Source of the DNA: Ctena decussata
Lineage: Eukaryota; Mollusca; Bivalvia; Lucinida; Lucinidae
Direction: 5' to 3'
Length of the DNA: 64,000 bases
Assembly: GCA_963989385.1 (NCBI GenBank)
Contig: OZ022498.1
Span: 103,897,298-103,961,297 of the forward strand
The position numbers and the translations under genes are program-made. A model generated the notes under the pieces. That model was not told the origin of the DNA, made no database searches, and saw nothing but the letters and a program-made list of their open reading frames with translations. Positions 32,151 through 43,825 of this stretch are shown one piece after another (the stretch's first letter is position 1; the number at the start of each line of letters is the position of its first letter).

Positions 32151-33870
32151 CCAGGGGCCTGATTCACAAAAATTTACTGTACGATGAATCGTGCGATAAT
32201 CGTACGTTTGGTCGTACGAGAATCGCACGATTCTCACACGATCGTTTCATAAAAACATCGTACGACAGATAGTACGATTCTCGTAGGATTTTAGTTATAC
32301 GATGGATCGCAGACGTGATGTGTATTAGCTTTGACAGATGTGTATTGGGTTTTATAAACACAAAAAGTAGCGATTTGTAATACAACGCAATCATGTCAAA
32401 GAAAAAGGTCAACAGGACCTCCAATGAGGTTAAAGCCCTTCTCACTTTAGTAAGGAAGATGGATGGATGGATGCCTTGTGATTTTACGTCCGTTTCAACA
32501 GCATTTCAGTCGTATCAGGACGGTGGAAGGGTGATAATGAAAGGTTATGTGCAATGGAACCCTGTTTACGATTGAAACGATTTCCGCCTCCGGAAACGAC
32601 CTCAGGACCGCTTGATCAGCAGGCCAGCGCTTAAACCACTGAGCTACCGGTGGCTTCTAAGTAAACATGGACGACTCCTAACCAAAGACACGAAGGATCG
32701 CACATGGGAAGTTTTCAGTCCAAGGTTTAAAGTTTTTTATCCTTAGTTGCAGATCTTCAAAACCAATATAAGTAGTAAAGGGTGTCACTACATAGTGACA
32801 CCCTTTACTTCTAAGATTCCTATATAAATTCATTTTACAAAAGTGGGGATTGGAGATCCAAAACCTAGGACTGAACCTCTAAAACAAGGCTGAAACTCAG
32901 GGTTTTGAAATTCATTGTGCATTGGCTTGCCATGCCCTTCCTCGATTTTCGAAATACAGTTTTGAGAAAGAAGTTCCGAGGAATTAAACTCGGGTCTTTT
33001 TATTTTGCCAAATGCTGTCTGTGATTGTATCAGCTCTTTCAGACTTGCACTGCAGAACCTTGTGGTCGGCGCAATAATTCGCTTGTATAGTATAGCAAGC
33101 CAAATTTCGCATTCTCAATTTTAGGTGTTAAGTTTTCAATCCTTTGTTTTAACTTCAAAACTAATTTTTGAAAATTGAAATTTTCTATAATCGTTTTTAC
33201 AAATCCGGGTATTGAAATCAGATTTGAAACCTATGACTGAACTGAAACCAAGGTTCAACTTAGGGTAAAATTTCTTAAACCTAGATTAAAGATTTATTGT
33301 GCATTTGGCGTGCCATACCGTTGAACACAAACATGCAGTCTCCTCAGATCAGAGATCACCTAATTAGGGGTTCAAACAGTCCTAAAACCTCCCATTTTCT
33401 TGTAAGATAAAATCTCTCTAAAGGAACAAATGCTGCCTTAATGATTTTGAGAATAGTCTCTAATACATTGCAGGTAAATTATCCCGCAAGAATCGCACGA
33501 CAATCGTACGATAATCGTACAGGAAAAACTTCACTCAAAATCACCCTTAGGTGATTTATCATAAATTTGGAATTTTGTTAATTGGCTGATTTGCTCAAAA
33601 CTTGGTATATGCTTTTCAGAAAGACAGTAGATAAATGTAATCTATTCAAAAGATGAGTATGAGTATGTTATGCGATGAAAGAGGAGAAAAAGTGAAATCT
33701 ACGACTGCCCTTTAGGTATCGTAGATTTGATCGTAAATTGAGTTCTACGAGGACAATAGTGAAACCGAGATTTTTTTCATGAAAGCGATTTTTGGTCGTA
33801 AGATTCTCGTACGATCATCTTACGACGAATTCCAATCGTACGATTCGTTGTGAACCAGGCCCCAGGATTT
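32151..33870 (+). mobile_element. 1.7 kb TIR element with Myb/SANT-like remnant, Harbinger-like
   Basis: Ends GGGGCCTGATTCACAA / TTGTGAACCAGGCCCC, with ATCGTACGAT-type words repeated in both terminal regions (32190-32300 and 33480-33845). Inside, an ATG at 32393 opens SKKKVNRTSNEVKALLTLV. After a SINE insertion the reading resumes near 32664 with KHGRLL and TKDTKDRTWEVFS. This is the layout of a Myb/SANT-like DNA-binding domain such as accompanies PIF/Harbinger transposases. No DDE transposase is left. Two internal blocks (around 32840-32940 and 33210-33320) look like an old duplication. The superfamily call is inference. Confidence 0.6.
32481..32656 (-). mobile_element. SINE family A inserted in the Harbinger-like element
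   Basis: The left side has a (GATG)n run then TTTTACGTCCGTTTCAACAG. The right side has a reversed tRNA-like head (CCACTGAGCTACCGGTGGC). It splits the Myb/SANT-like coding remnant. Confidence 0.8.
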
Positions 33871-34249
33871 TTTTTCAAGTCACTGGTTTATAGGTGTTAT
33901 GATATTGGTCAAATATTGAAGTTATGACTTTTTTGTCCAAACGGGGCTATTACTGTTTGCACCATTCAACCCTTGTCAGTATAGCACTGCATCAAACCCA
34001 AGTTTATTACCTGGGTATTATAATACTCAAGGTGGCTCAAGTGCTCCCAAATCCCAGATAAAGACAGGATATCTAAAGATACTATCAAGAGATACCACAT
34101 CAATACAGCTGTTTATAAACCACCATATGTGCCATACCAGCCTAAGCAAACAAACATAAATTCAAATTTTAATCACAATGGCAAACACACTATAACTCCA
34201 CTTATGTGTTCCCTTAAACACCAAAATAGAAAAGATAAATCAAAGTACC

Positions 34250-34445
34250 AAAATTACCAGGGCCGTCGTCGGCTTTTGAAAAGTGGTACGGCCATGGAAC
34301 GCCCCGAGTGCCGAGGGCACGCATGGGGAAGAGCAGAAGAGGGGTATCCACCTATCGTAAGGGGTGTTGGGGGACCTCCCCCTAGAAAATTTTTGAATTC
34401 AGGATGACTCTAGAAGTGATTTTAATGCATTTTGAGACCAATTTG
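34250..34445 (+). repeat. Repeat with GAATTCAGGATGACTCTAG, copy 1
   Basis: CCGAGTGCCGAGGGCACGC, GGGGGACCTCCCCCTAGAAA and GAATTCAGGATGACTCTAGA...TGCATTTTGAGACCA. The same series recurs at 35753-36060. Open frames over it are repeat-derived. Confidence 0.65.
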
Positions 34446-34748
34446 GCTTGTGAAACTCAATTGATTTTATGAGTATTAACCTCCCATGAGAAAATGCTCT
34501 AATCACTTTTACTGTGGAAAAGGAAGGGAAAAAGCAAGATTCTAACAAGATAGGCTTAGACAACCAAAATTTGGTTTTAATTGACTTTTTTTGTGTCATA
34601 AAGGTCTTTATAGGACTTAAGAAGTACAACACCCCTGTGGGACATTTAGTGGAGGAAATAAGGTAAATGCTAAACAGAGCCTTCAATTTTATACTGAAAC
34701 ATCATTAGACTACCATTATTACTTTATAGTTGTCAGTTGCTTTGACCA

Positions 34749-35082
34749 ATTGATAGTTCCTACATCGGTTTGAGTTGCCGCCCTTGTGATTGTGGGTCGG
34801 CCGTCTTGTGGGTCAAAAATCAATAAGATAAATAAGAAAATAATTGAAATTTTAAATTTTCTCTTCACAAGAGCACATTTTCAGCTATTATTCCTTATAT
34901 TTATTAGTAAATATGTTTATGTTGTAAATTAGTGCAACTGTCACAGTGGAGAGGTTCTAGACTTTTTCAATGATTAAATATTTGTAGGTTTTGTCTATTT
35001 GGCTTAATTGATTATTGACCTACAAGATGGCTGACCTGCATTCGCGGGGGAGGCGACTCGGACTGAAGTAGGAACTATCAAT
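34749..35082. mobile_element. MITE with ATTGATAGTTCCTAC ends
   Basis: ATTGATAGTTCCTACATCGG...GAGTTGCCGCC is inverted as GGCGACTC...GTAGGAACTATCAAT. The AT-rich interior shows no coding capacity. Confidence 0.85.
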
Positions 35083-35559
35083 TACTTAAATTGTCTTAAA
35101 ATTAGAAGAATTTGATTTAGATGATAAATCCAAATTGTTCTGACAGAAAAAGCAAACACTGAAGGCCTCAGTCAAACTGGGTCTACACAGTTTGCTCAGT
35201 AATGACTGTCCAAATACTTTGGGTAAATATGGTAAAGGGGATCTTAGTAGTGCAATGCAGAATCTGATGTTTTTATAATGGCTAATCCAAATTTTGTTTG
35301 CTGCCTCAACCTCAAATAGATGTTAGTATAAATCTTTGTTTGACAAAGTCAAACAAAAGACCATCAGTTGTTTTCATTATGTGATTTTTATAAATGTTTG
35401 TTTCAGATAGCATTGATGTCTTTTATATGTTTGTATATTTAACCATTTGCATGTTGATTCAGTGAACTTTTCATATGAATGTCTGAATCTCAGATACTCA
35501 GACATCTTCAGTGTCAATTCAGTTAGTGGAGCCTGATTACTTGGCTTTTTCAGGGTCTA

Positions 35560-35745
35560 CGCAATTGACAAAGACAGAACATTCTGGATCAGCACAACAA
35601 GGGTTAAACTATATGATTATAATTGTAAATAATGTTAGATAGTAGAGTTAGCCATAGAGGGCCTCAGGGAAGATTGGTTTTTGTCAACCAACTGTGTTTT
35701 ACCCTCTCTAAATAAAGACATTACTTACTTACTTACTTACTTACT
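35560..35745 (+). mobile_element. LINE-like 3' end with (TTAC)n tail
   Basis: TAGCCATAGAGGGCCTCAGG...CTCTCTAAATAAAGACA runs into five TTAC repeats. This is the usual look of a 5'-truncated non-LTR 3' UTR. No coding part remains. Confidence 0.5.
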
Positions 35746-35752
35746 AAAATGT

Positions 35753-36060
35753 TTGAATTCAGGACGTCTCTAGAAGTGATTTTAATGCATTTTGAGACCA
35801 TTTTGCTTGTGAAACTCAATTTATTTTATGAGTATTTGCTGTATTTCAAATGCTTACCCCAGCCTTAAAATCTGCCAAAAGTGTTCTCCGAGTGTCGAAG
35901 GCACGAGTGGGGGAGAACACGAGAGGGGTGTCCTTTCTCTTGTAAGGGGGATTCGGGGGACCTCACACGAGAAAATTTTTGAATTCAGTACGTCTCTAGA
36001 AGCGATTCTAATGCATTTTGAGACCAAGGCAACGGAAGGAATAACGGAAAAAAGTGGTCT
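35753..36060 (+). repeat. Repeat with GAATTCAGGACGTCTCTAG, copies 2 and 3
   Basis: The block GAATTCAG...TCTCTAGAAG...TGCATTTTGAGACCA occurs at 35755-35802 and again at 35980-36025. Between them are GAGTGTCGAAGGCACGAGTG and GGGGGATTCGGGGGACCTC as in copy 1. Confidence 0.7.
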
Positions 36061-37219
36061 GGCCAAGACTATATTCGGTCAAATGAAAACAAGTGGTACA
36101 GCCAATGCCGTATTCAGCCGAAAAAGTGGTCCGGCCATGGCCGGACTGCCCAAGATGGCCTTGATTACTGAATGTCAGAAAGTTTTCAACTATCAAACAA
36201 AAGAAGGCCACAAGGACTTCGTTCTCTGCAGTTGGTTAAGGGCTCAGCTAAGCTGAGCATGAAAAAGTTTTATAATTTCAGGGCCAAGTTTCAAGGCCAT
36301 CTAGTCATTGAATCATGATGAGAAGTTGAAGACAAGATTCCCCACAAAATAACCCAAACAAGAGGTCCATGATGGACCTAAATCGCTCACCTGAGTTATG
36401 ATGAAATAACATGGAGATCATCTATTTGATGATGATTCAATTGGAGCAATTCTGCACTTTCCAATCTATATTCTGACAAAGTTTCATGAAAATTGGATAA
36501 AAACTGTGCCCTCTAGAGTGTACACTATGTTTTTCTAAGATATGACCTAGTGAACTTGTTATTGACCTGGCATGTTCCAGTTTCAAACTTCTTTTCATGG
36601 AGAGTAACATTGTGACAAAGTTTCACAAAGGTGCAATGGAAAATAAGCCTCTATTGTGTAGGCAAGTTTTTTATCTAAGATTTGACCTAGTGACCTAGTT
36701 TTTTATACAACATGACCCAGTTTAAAACATGGCCAATATTTCATGAAGATAAACACTCTGATAAAGTTTCATGAAGATTGGACCAAAACTGTGCCATCTA
36801 GAGTGTACACAATGTTTTTCTAAGCTCTGACCTAGTGACCAACCTTTTGATCTGACATTATTCAGTTTCAAACTTGGCCTAAATTTCATGAAGATAAGCA
36901 TTCTGACAAAGTTTCATGAAGATTCAATGCAAAATAAAGCCACTATTGTGTACACAAGGTTTTTCTAAGATTTGACCTTGTGACCTAGTTTCTGACCCAA
37001 CAAGACCAAGTTTCAAACTTGGCCTAGGTTTCATAAAGATAAACATTCTGACAAAGTTTCGTGAACATTGGATCAAAATTGTGCCCTCTAGAGTGTACAG
37101 TAGGTTTTACTAAGATCTGACCTAGTTTTTATGGCCTAGTTTCATACCTGGCCTAGATTTCATGAAGATAATCATTCTGACATAGTTTCATAAGGATTGG
37201 ACCAACACTGTGACCTTTA

Positions 37220-37383
37220 GGAGCGGCTGTAGTGTAGTGGATAACACTCCAGACTACCAATCCAGGGGTCGCAAGATCGATCCCCCGCTTCTCCGGTCTT
37301 TCGGATGAGACTTTAAACCGAGGTCCCGTCTCCATATGACCTCGTTGTTGGTGGGACGTTAAACCCGAGCTCACTCACTCACT
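37220..37383 (+). mobile_element. SINE family D nested in pearl-like element A
   Basis: CACTGTGACCTTTA flanks it exactly (37206-37219 and 37384-37397). It is 164 bp, the same length as the 25.8 kb copy, with a (CTCA)n end. Confidence 0.95.
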
Positions 37384-37797
37384 CACTGTGACCTTTAGAG
37401 TGTTCACAAGGTTTTTCTAAGATTTGACCTAGTGATTGACCCGACATGACCTAGTGTCATACTTGACCTAGATTTAATGAAGATATTCATTCTGACAGTT
37501 TCATGAAGACTGGATCAAAACTGTGCCCTCTATATTATTCAAAGATTTATTTCTATTCTTAGCTCTGGTTTTATTTCTATTTGTAGCTCTGGTGGCCATC
37601 TTGTTCAATGGAATGGAACCGTTTTAGCAATTTTGGTTCAGGGCCATAGGTCAAACATTTCTGTGGAATTATTTTGAAATCCATCCACTGGCTTGAGAGG
37701 AGATGCTGTTTAAAGGATTTTCTATTTTTAGCTCTAGCGGCCATCTTGTTCAGTGGAGCGGAACCATTTTAGCAATTTTGGTACAGGGCCATATAAT

Positions 37798-39095
37798 CAC
37801 GCCTACCAATCGCTCTCATGCGGAACCACGGTTCAGAACGTCAATCCATGAGAGGAGTTGCCGGTTTTGCAGTAGGGGAGCCAAAATCGTAAACAAATTT
37901 GACATCGGCAAAAGGTTTGAGGTATTTGTTTTCTCTGGAAACTATTTATGCAAAATATAAGAATGCTATTTTGTCACATATAGATTGTTTCTTCGGCACA
38001 TGAAAGGATTAGGCACATTGTCTTGCATTTTTCCAGATATGCATTAAGTACGACGGAGAATGTGTTCAAGGTCAATCTCGGCGATACAGAAATGTAGGGA
38101 AAAGTCTCATTCTCTTGCTTGATTTTGAGTCTCTGACCTTGTCAGTCGCAAAGAAGTAAACAGAACTACTGTATGCGTGAATCCAAACGTAGGAAGTAAG
38201 CTTTCCGTAATGGACAGTTTCGCATATAGAAAATATATGCAAAAACTTGGCATCGTCAGCCCGGTTGCGCATGAGATAATAGAAAATATAAGGAATTTTT
38301 ATGAGAAACAAAAACAGTTTCTGAACAATAATGGAATCAAAACTAACCTGAACTCTGTGATAAATCATTATTTTATACATTGCAGATGACTACTTTTACG
38401 CTGTTATAATTTCCAGTTTGTCTTTTTTTAGGCATTTTACAACCCTCTTTCAAACCCTCTTGCATGCCTCAAAACAGACAAACAGGGATTAAAACAGCCA
38501 GAAGGTCATTTGCAATGTATAAATAATGATATATTACAGAGTTCATGTTAGTTTTGATCCAGTTATTGTTCAGAAGCTGTTTTTGTGTTTGATAAAAATT
38601 CCTTATATTTTCTATCATCTCATGCGGAACCAGGCTGACGACGCCAAGTTTTTGTGGATATTTTCTAAAAACTAGACTGTCCAACGCAAAAAGCTTTCTT
38701 TAAACGTTTTGATTCACGCATACTGTAGTTCTGGTCACTTTTTGCGACTGACAAGGTCAGAGACTCAAAATCAAGCAAGAGAATGCGACTTTTCCCTACA
38801 TGTACATATCGCCGAGATTGACTTTCAACCCATGCTCCGCCGTACTAAATGCATATCTGGAAAAATGCAAGACCATGTGTCTAATCCTTTCATGTGCCGA
38901 AGAAACAATCTATATGTGACAAAATAGCATTCTTATATTTTGCATAAATAGTTTTCAAAGAAAATAAATACCTCAAACTTTGTACTGATGTCAGATTTGT
39001 TTACGATTTTGGCTCCCCTACTGCAAAACCGGCAACTCCTCTCATGGATTGACGTTCTGAACCGTGGTTTCGCATGAGAGCGATTGGTAGGCGTG
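37798..39095. mobile_element. 1.3 kb foldback element with related frames in both arms
   Basis: Two arms of about 620 bp are inverted to each other around a short centre near 38430-38460. The ends are CACGCCTACCAATCGCTCTC / GAGAGCGATTGGTAGGCGTG, with TATAAT target duplications (37792-37797 and 39096-39101). Both arms keep a related open frame pointing inward: 38210-38389 on plus and 38684-38500 on minus, sharing RKY-x-QKLG-[IV]-VS, HE-[IM]-IENIRNFY and IKTN-[LM]-NSVI-x-HY. The product is not recognised. Confidence 0.9.
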
Positions 39096-39429
39096 TATAA
39101 TAAGAGAAACATTTGTGTGAAATGATTTTGAAGTGGGTCTACTGGTCTAGGAGGAGATGTCATTTGAAGAAATTGTTGACGACGGACGGACGGACGGACA
39201 AATTTCGATCACAATTAATAGCTCACCTTGAGTACTTCGTGCTCAGGTGATTTAAAAATCATTCTAGTATTGATTCTGCTAGGAGTTTTGGTTTTTCTCT
39301 TCCAAACAATCTACCACACACTCCACACACCCTTTGCATACACGTCTGAATCTCCACACTCTTAACTGTGAATGTTTCCTTTTCAGCAGGTTAACAGTTT
39401 AAGCACCAGTGACAAAATTAGCATAATTT

Positions 39430-41275
39430 GCAAACAACATAAACTAGAATTGTTTTTCTACGAAAAAACAGATGTCTCCCCTCTTTCTGATGTCAAAAGG
39501 ATCAGTCATTAAATACAATTTCAAACGGAAACTTTAAATACAATTTCTAATGCAAATACTGGTCATTTTTCATGCAAACAATGAGCTCGTATCCAGTAAA
39601 GATATTTTGTGATAGACTAATAGACAAACGCCAAGGGAAAAACAATATGTTTCCCTACCTGAAGCAGGGATTCATAATAAGTAAAAAGTATAAATGCAAC
39701 AGTTATAGTTGTTATGCTCTGCATGTCATGTAATGTTGACTGATATTCATATTTAGTTTTTGTCAAAAAATATAAATGCAAGAGTTACAGTGCTCTGCAC
39801 GTGGTCTATTTATATGTTGACTGATATTTGTATGAAGTTTCATGAATATAGCTTAAACGGTTTTCAAGTTATAGAGCTTAGACGATTGAGACACGATTTT
39901 GTGAATGACAAAGTTCCAAGGGAAATAACTCAAATAGTATAAATGGTTGTCTAGTGTTGACTGACATTTGTATGAAGTTTCGTGAATATAGCTTGTCCGG
40001 TTTTCAAGTAATAAAGCGATTGAGACACGATTTTGTGACTGACAAAGGTCCAAGGGAAATAACTCAAGAAGTATAAATGCAAGAGTTATGGTTCTTGCAC
40101 TATGCAATTCTTCTAATGTTGATTGATATTTGTATGAAGTTTCGTGAATATAGCTTGAATGGTTTTCAAGTTATAGAGCAGACAAGACTGAGACACAATT
40201 TTGTAACTGACAAAGTTCTAAGGGAAATAACTCAAATAGTATAAATGCTAAAGTTATGGTTCTTGCATTATGCACGTTGTCTGATGTTGATTGATAATTG
40301 TATGTACTTTCATCAATATAGCTTGAATGGTTTTAAAGTTATAGACGGACTCGACTGAGATGCAATTTTGTGATGGACAAAGTTCCAAGCGAAATAACTC
40401 AAAAAGGATAAACGCCAGAGTGCATTCTGCACGTCGTCTGATGTTGATTGATATTTGTATGAACTTTCATGAATATAGCTTGAATGGTTTTAAAGTTATA
40501 GACGGACTCGACTGAGACGCAATTTTGTGATGGACAAATTTCCAAGGGAAATAACTCAAAATGTATTAATGCCAGAGTTACCATTTGTGCACTCTGCACA
40601 TCGCCTCATGTTGATTGATATTTGTATGAAGTTTCGTGAATACAGCTTGAGCGGTTTTCAAGTTATAGAGCGGACACAATTGAAACACAATTTTGTGATG
40701 GACTAAGTTCCAAGGGAAATAACTCAAAAAGTATAAATGCCATAGTTACCATTCTTGCACTCTGCACGTCGTCTCATGTTGATTGATATTTATATGAAGT
40801 TTCGCGAATATAGCTTGAGCGGTTTTCAAGTTATAGAACGGACACGATTTTGTGATGGACTGAGTTCCAAGGGAAATAACTCAAAAAGTATAAATGCCAG
40901 AGTTACCATTCTTGCACTCTGCACGTCGTCTCATGTTGATTGATATTTATATGAAGTTTCGCGAATATAGCTTGAGCGGTTTTCAAGTTATAGAACGGAC
41001 ACGATTTTGCGATGGACTAAGTTCCAAGGGAAATAACTCAAAAAGTATAAATGCCAGAGTTACCATTCTTGCACTCTGCACGTCGTCTCATGTTGATTGA
41101 TATTTATATGAAGTTTCGCGAATATAGCTTGAGCGGTTTTCAAGTTATAGAACGGACACGATTTGTGACAGACAGACGGACAGACGGACGGACGGACGGA
41201 CAGACAGACAGACGGACAGACGCCCGGGGAAAAACAATATGTCTCCCGACCCTTAAGGGGGGAGACATAATACCA
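39430..41275 (+). mobile_element. Pearl-like element B with ~157 bp core array
   Basis: Left part from 39430. Core repeats start around 39770 and repeat every 134-168 bp with the key block CCAAGGGAAATAACTCAAA at 39916, 40050, 40218, 40385, 40542, 40710, 40867 and 41024. The last three units (from about 40710 to 41166) are nearly identical at 157 bp. A GACA/GACG microsatellite follows at 41166-41222, then GTCTCCCGACCCTTAAGGGG, whose GTCTCCC pairs with GGGAGAC just beyond to form a terminal hairpin. Small open frames repeat with the unit and are not genes. Confidence 0.8.
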
Positions 41276-41425
41276 TGATGAGGCAGCTCATAATGAGCCT
41301 GGATCTACACTGTTTGCCCTCTAGTTTTTGAATTCTCAATATGAAATGTCTTGGACAAGGCATTTTTTTAATTTCTGCAGACGTAAATTTTGTCGTCTGC
41401 TTTTTGGTGCTTAAAGAGTTAAAGG
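41265..41425 (+). mobile_element. TTAA-type MITE, 5'-eroded copy
   Basis: CATGATGAGGCAGCTCATAATG, GGATCTACACTGTTTGCC, GAATTCTCAATATGAAATG and TTTTTGGTGCTTAA match the copies at 1.0 and 42.7 kb. It abuts the end of element B. Confidence 0.7.
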
Positions 41426-41429
41426 TAGG

Positions 41430-42065
41430 TTCCTGTACTTTGGAATGCATCATAATTTTGATGATCTTTCATTCAAGTTGTTGGAAAGCACTTATAAAAA
41501 AGGGAATTAATAGCTTCACTTAAAAGTGTAAATCAAAAAATTATTAGAAAAAGTTGTTTTGCAAGGGATTTCCTAACTCTGCTTCGCACACCAGTTAGGG
41601 CTATTTTTAGTTCGCGCCAAAAAAAGATAACGCAGCTGACGGAATGCTGCATTGCATACTGGGATAGTTTTAACCCATCCGCCTTGCCAGGACCTCTAGG
41701 AGAGCTCACGGCAAGAGAAAATTTGCCTTTGGAGAATGGCATCAGAAATGGCGCACTTATAGACATATAACATATCTATTTTTAGAACTGGAATTCCAAC
41801 AAAGGAAAATAAACGAAAAGGGAAAACGACTTTTTTTCTTCAACATCTGACGATTTTTTCAGTAGCAACAGATTCAGAAAAATAAAAGAATTCAGTACTA
41901 CCCAGAAAAAGACAAAATTATTTTGTGAACATAATTGTAATCGCTAGTTCAGGAACTTAGCAAGCCAAAAATGAAAAAATACCCCTTTTTGCCAAGAGAA
42001 GGGGTTCAGAGCAGTTTCACCTGCCAGTTACACTATTTAAGGACACTATAAACAATTACTGACAT
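41430..42065. other. Intron 2, no recognised feature
   Basis: AT-rich. No exon, repeat or inverted repeat that I can support. Confidence 0.3.
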
Positions 42066-42069
42066 ATGT

Positions 42070-42196
42070 TATTACCCTCATTAGAACCGTCTTGTTAAGA
42101 CAGTTTTACTGAGGGGTCACAACTTATGTTCTCACTGAGAAATAAGAAAAACTCTCCCAGAATTCTCCTTTTCAAAATTAAATTTTACCAGGAGCT
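42070..42196. mobile_element. hAT-like foldback MITE, left end lost
   Basis: ACCCTCATTAGAACCGTCTT...AGACAGTTTTACTGAGGGGT, then CACAACTTATG and GAGAAATAAG. It ends CCAGGAGCTTTCC. Confidence 0.55.
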
Positions 42197-42644
42197 TTCC
42201 TCTACTTCTGTCAAATTATTTTGGATCATTAAGCATTCAAAATTTCAGCAAAGAAATGACTGGAGCATGCACTTTTCCCGATCATGATAACATTTTCAAT
42301 TAAGTTTTTGAACTTCAAATTAAGCTATTATGTGTAATTTCAGGTCCCTTTTGCAAGATATAAACTTACTGATCATGTATTGATAAGCCTCAATAATGAA
42401 ATTATGACCTTTGAATTGTAGAAAAACATTTAAACATGCCAATATGAAAATCATTCATCCGCACATGAGTGACTGCTGTAACTTATGAGGCAAATTTTTC
42501 GACTTTCAACAAAAATGATTGAGTGTTGCACGAGTACAAATGAGGATCATTTAGTTATAACACTAGATCATTTCAGAAAACGCAACTCATTCTATTATCA
42601 TACTTAGTACATGCGCAATTTCTTTCCCACTTGGATATTAACCC

Positions 42645-42841
42645 TTAATGCGCCAAGAACCAGACATCAAAATTTACGCCTGCAGATTTTCAAATAATGT
42701 TCCGTCCAAGTTATATCATATTGAGAATTCAAAGAATTGAGGGCAAACAGTGTAGATCCAGGTGAGGTGGCTCTTTATGAACCATCTCATCTGGATCTTC
42801 ACTATTTGCAAATTTAACTATTTTCATTTTTGGCGCATTAA
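42645..42841. mobile_element. TTAA-type MITE, complete
   Basis: TTAATGCGCCAAGAACCAGA to TTTTTGGCGCATTAA. TTAA is on both sides and the TGCGCCA / TGGCGCA ends are inverted. The inner palindrome is GGCAAACAGTGTAGATCC / GGATCTTCACTATTTGC. Confidence 0.85.
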
Positions 42842-42924
42842 GGATTAAAACTTTAAGCTCCTGGAGATGGACTGCCAAAATATAAAGACTTATAAAACAT
42901 GTAAAGCATTTCAGCTTTGTCAAA

Positions 42925-43623
42925 GATACTGTATTCATCTTATTTAATGCCCCAGGGGCGTTGCATCTTGCAAAAGTGGAGTATTATTTAAAGCCTTAAA
43001 GACAGGGGTGGTACTATATAAGGAGGATTAACTTCAACAGTGTCATTTTGGACGGACACCCGGCGCCAGGTGTGTGCAACTATGGTTACGTACCGTTGAG
43101 CCACTTGGGTAACGTCGATACGAGAATTGAACAGAACAGAACAGAACAGAACAGTGTCATTCTGTCTCTTGATCTCGTAGTGTCAACACCTCCAGTCAGC
43201 CAATAAAATGGTCATAACTGGTAATTCTGGTCCACTGATTGGTTAAATAAATTTTCACACCTTTACCTGTACAGGTAAATCTGCTGTTGGATGGGAACCA
43301 GACCCCCCCCCCCCCCCCCCCCCCGGCAGAGAAGTCCTGTCTTTAAGTGTAGTAAATCAGTCACTGCCAAAATACTTCAAAAGGCAACATAAAGGTAATG
43401 AGTATACTTTCAGAGGAAGTAACTCTACTATTTGTGCCTCCCTTTTCAGTACAGGTCAACTCTTAAAGGAGCAAATTCTTTCCTTTAAGAGAAGACCCAT
43501 TTCATAGAGCTACCCAATCCAGAAGCAAACAGGAATTCACCCAACAAAATGTAACATTATTTAGGGAAAAGATACAGGGGGCGTTTATTAGAGCAGGGGC
43601 ATTTATAAGGATTTATACAGTAA
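42925..43623 (+). mobile_element. AATAAACGCCCC TIR element with later insertion
   Basis: Left ATACTGTATTCATCTTATTT...AATGCCCC, right GGGGGCGTTTATTAGAGCAG...TATACAGTAAG. It is longer than the 11.3 kb copy because 43020-43170, ending in (GAACA)5, and a C22 tract (43303-43324) have been added. Confidence 0.6.
43303..43324. repeat. Poly-C tract, 22 nt
   Basis: 22 uninterrupted C between GACCAGA-like sequence and GGCAGAGAAG. Confidence 0.95.
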
Positions 43624-43825
43624 GCTTGTGGAGTTCTGTGATAACTGACAGGGCTCAGCCTGGAGGGCAATTTGGGAGAAAAGTCTCCTATCTGGCTAGC
43701 TTCTCCCCACTCTGAGCTGAGAAATCAAAATTTCTGATCAAAACTTGAAAATACCATAAAGCATCTCCCTCTGTTCATCATTATTGGAGTCAAACTGTAT
43801 TCTAACAGCTAACTTTTTGTGGAAA

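Larger units (their letters stand above)
36358..39257 (+). mobile_element. Pearl-like element A with nested SINE and foldback
   Basis: The left flank is AACAAGAGGTCCATGATGG...ATCGCTCACCTGAG. Diverged ~145 bp core repeats run from 36430 to 37560 (ATTCTGACAAAGTTTCATGA, GTGCCCTCTAGAGTGTACAC, TGACCTAGTGACC). Then come (GACG)n at 39177-39199 and a right end AGCTCACCTTGAG...CTCAGGTGA followed by TTTAAAAA. Tandem cores plus an ACGG-type microsatellite is the layout known for bivalve pearl elements, thought to be non-autonomous Helitron relatives. No protein is encoded. A SINE and a 1.3 kb foldback have inserted since. Confidence 0.75.

Noticed and set aside
39770..41170. CRISPR-like array
   Set aside because: Units of about 157 bp are repeated without distinct spacers, in a eukaryotic intron and inside a pearl-like element.
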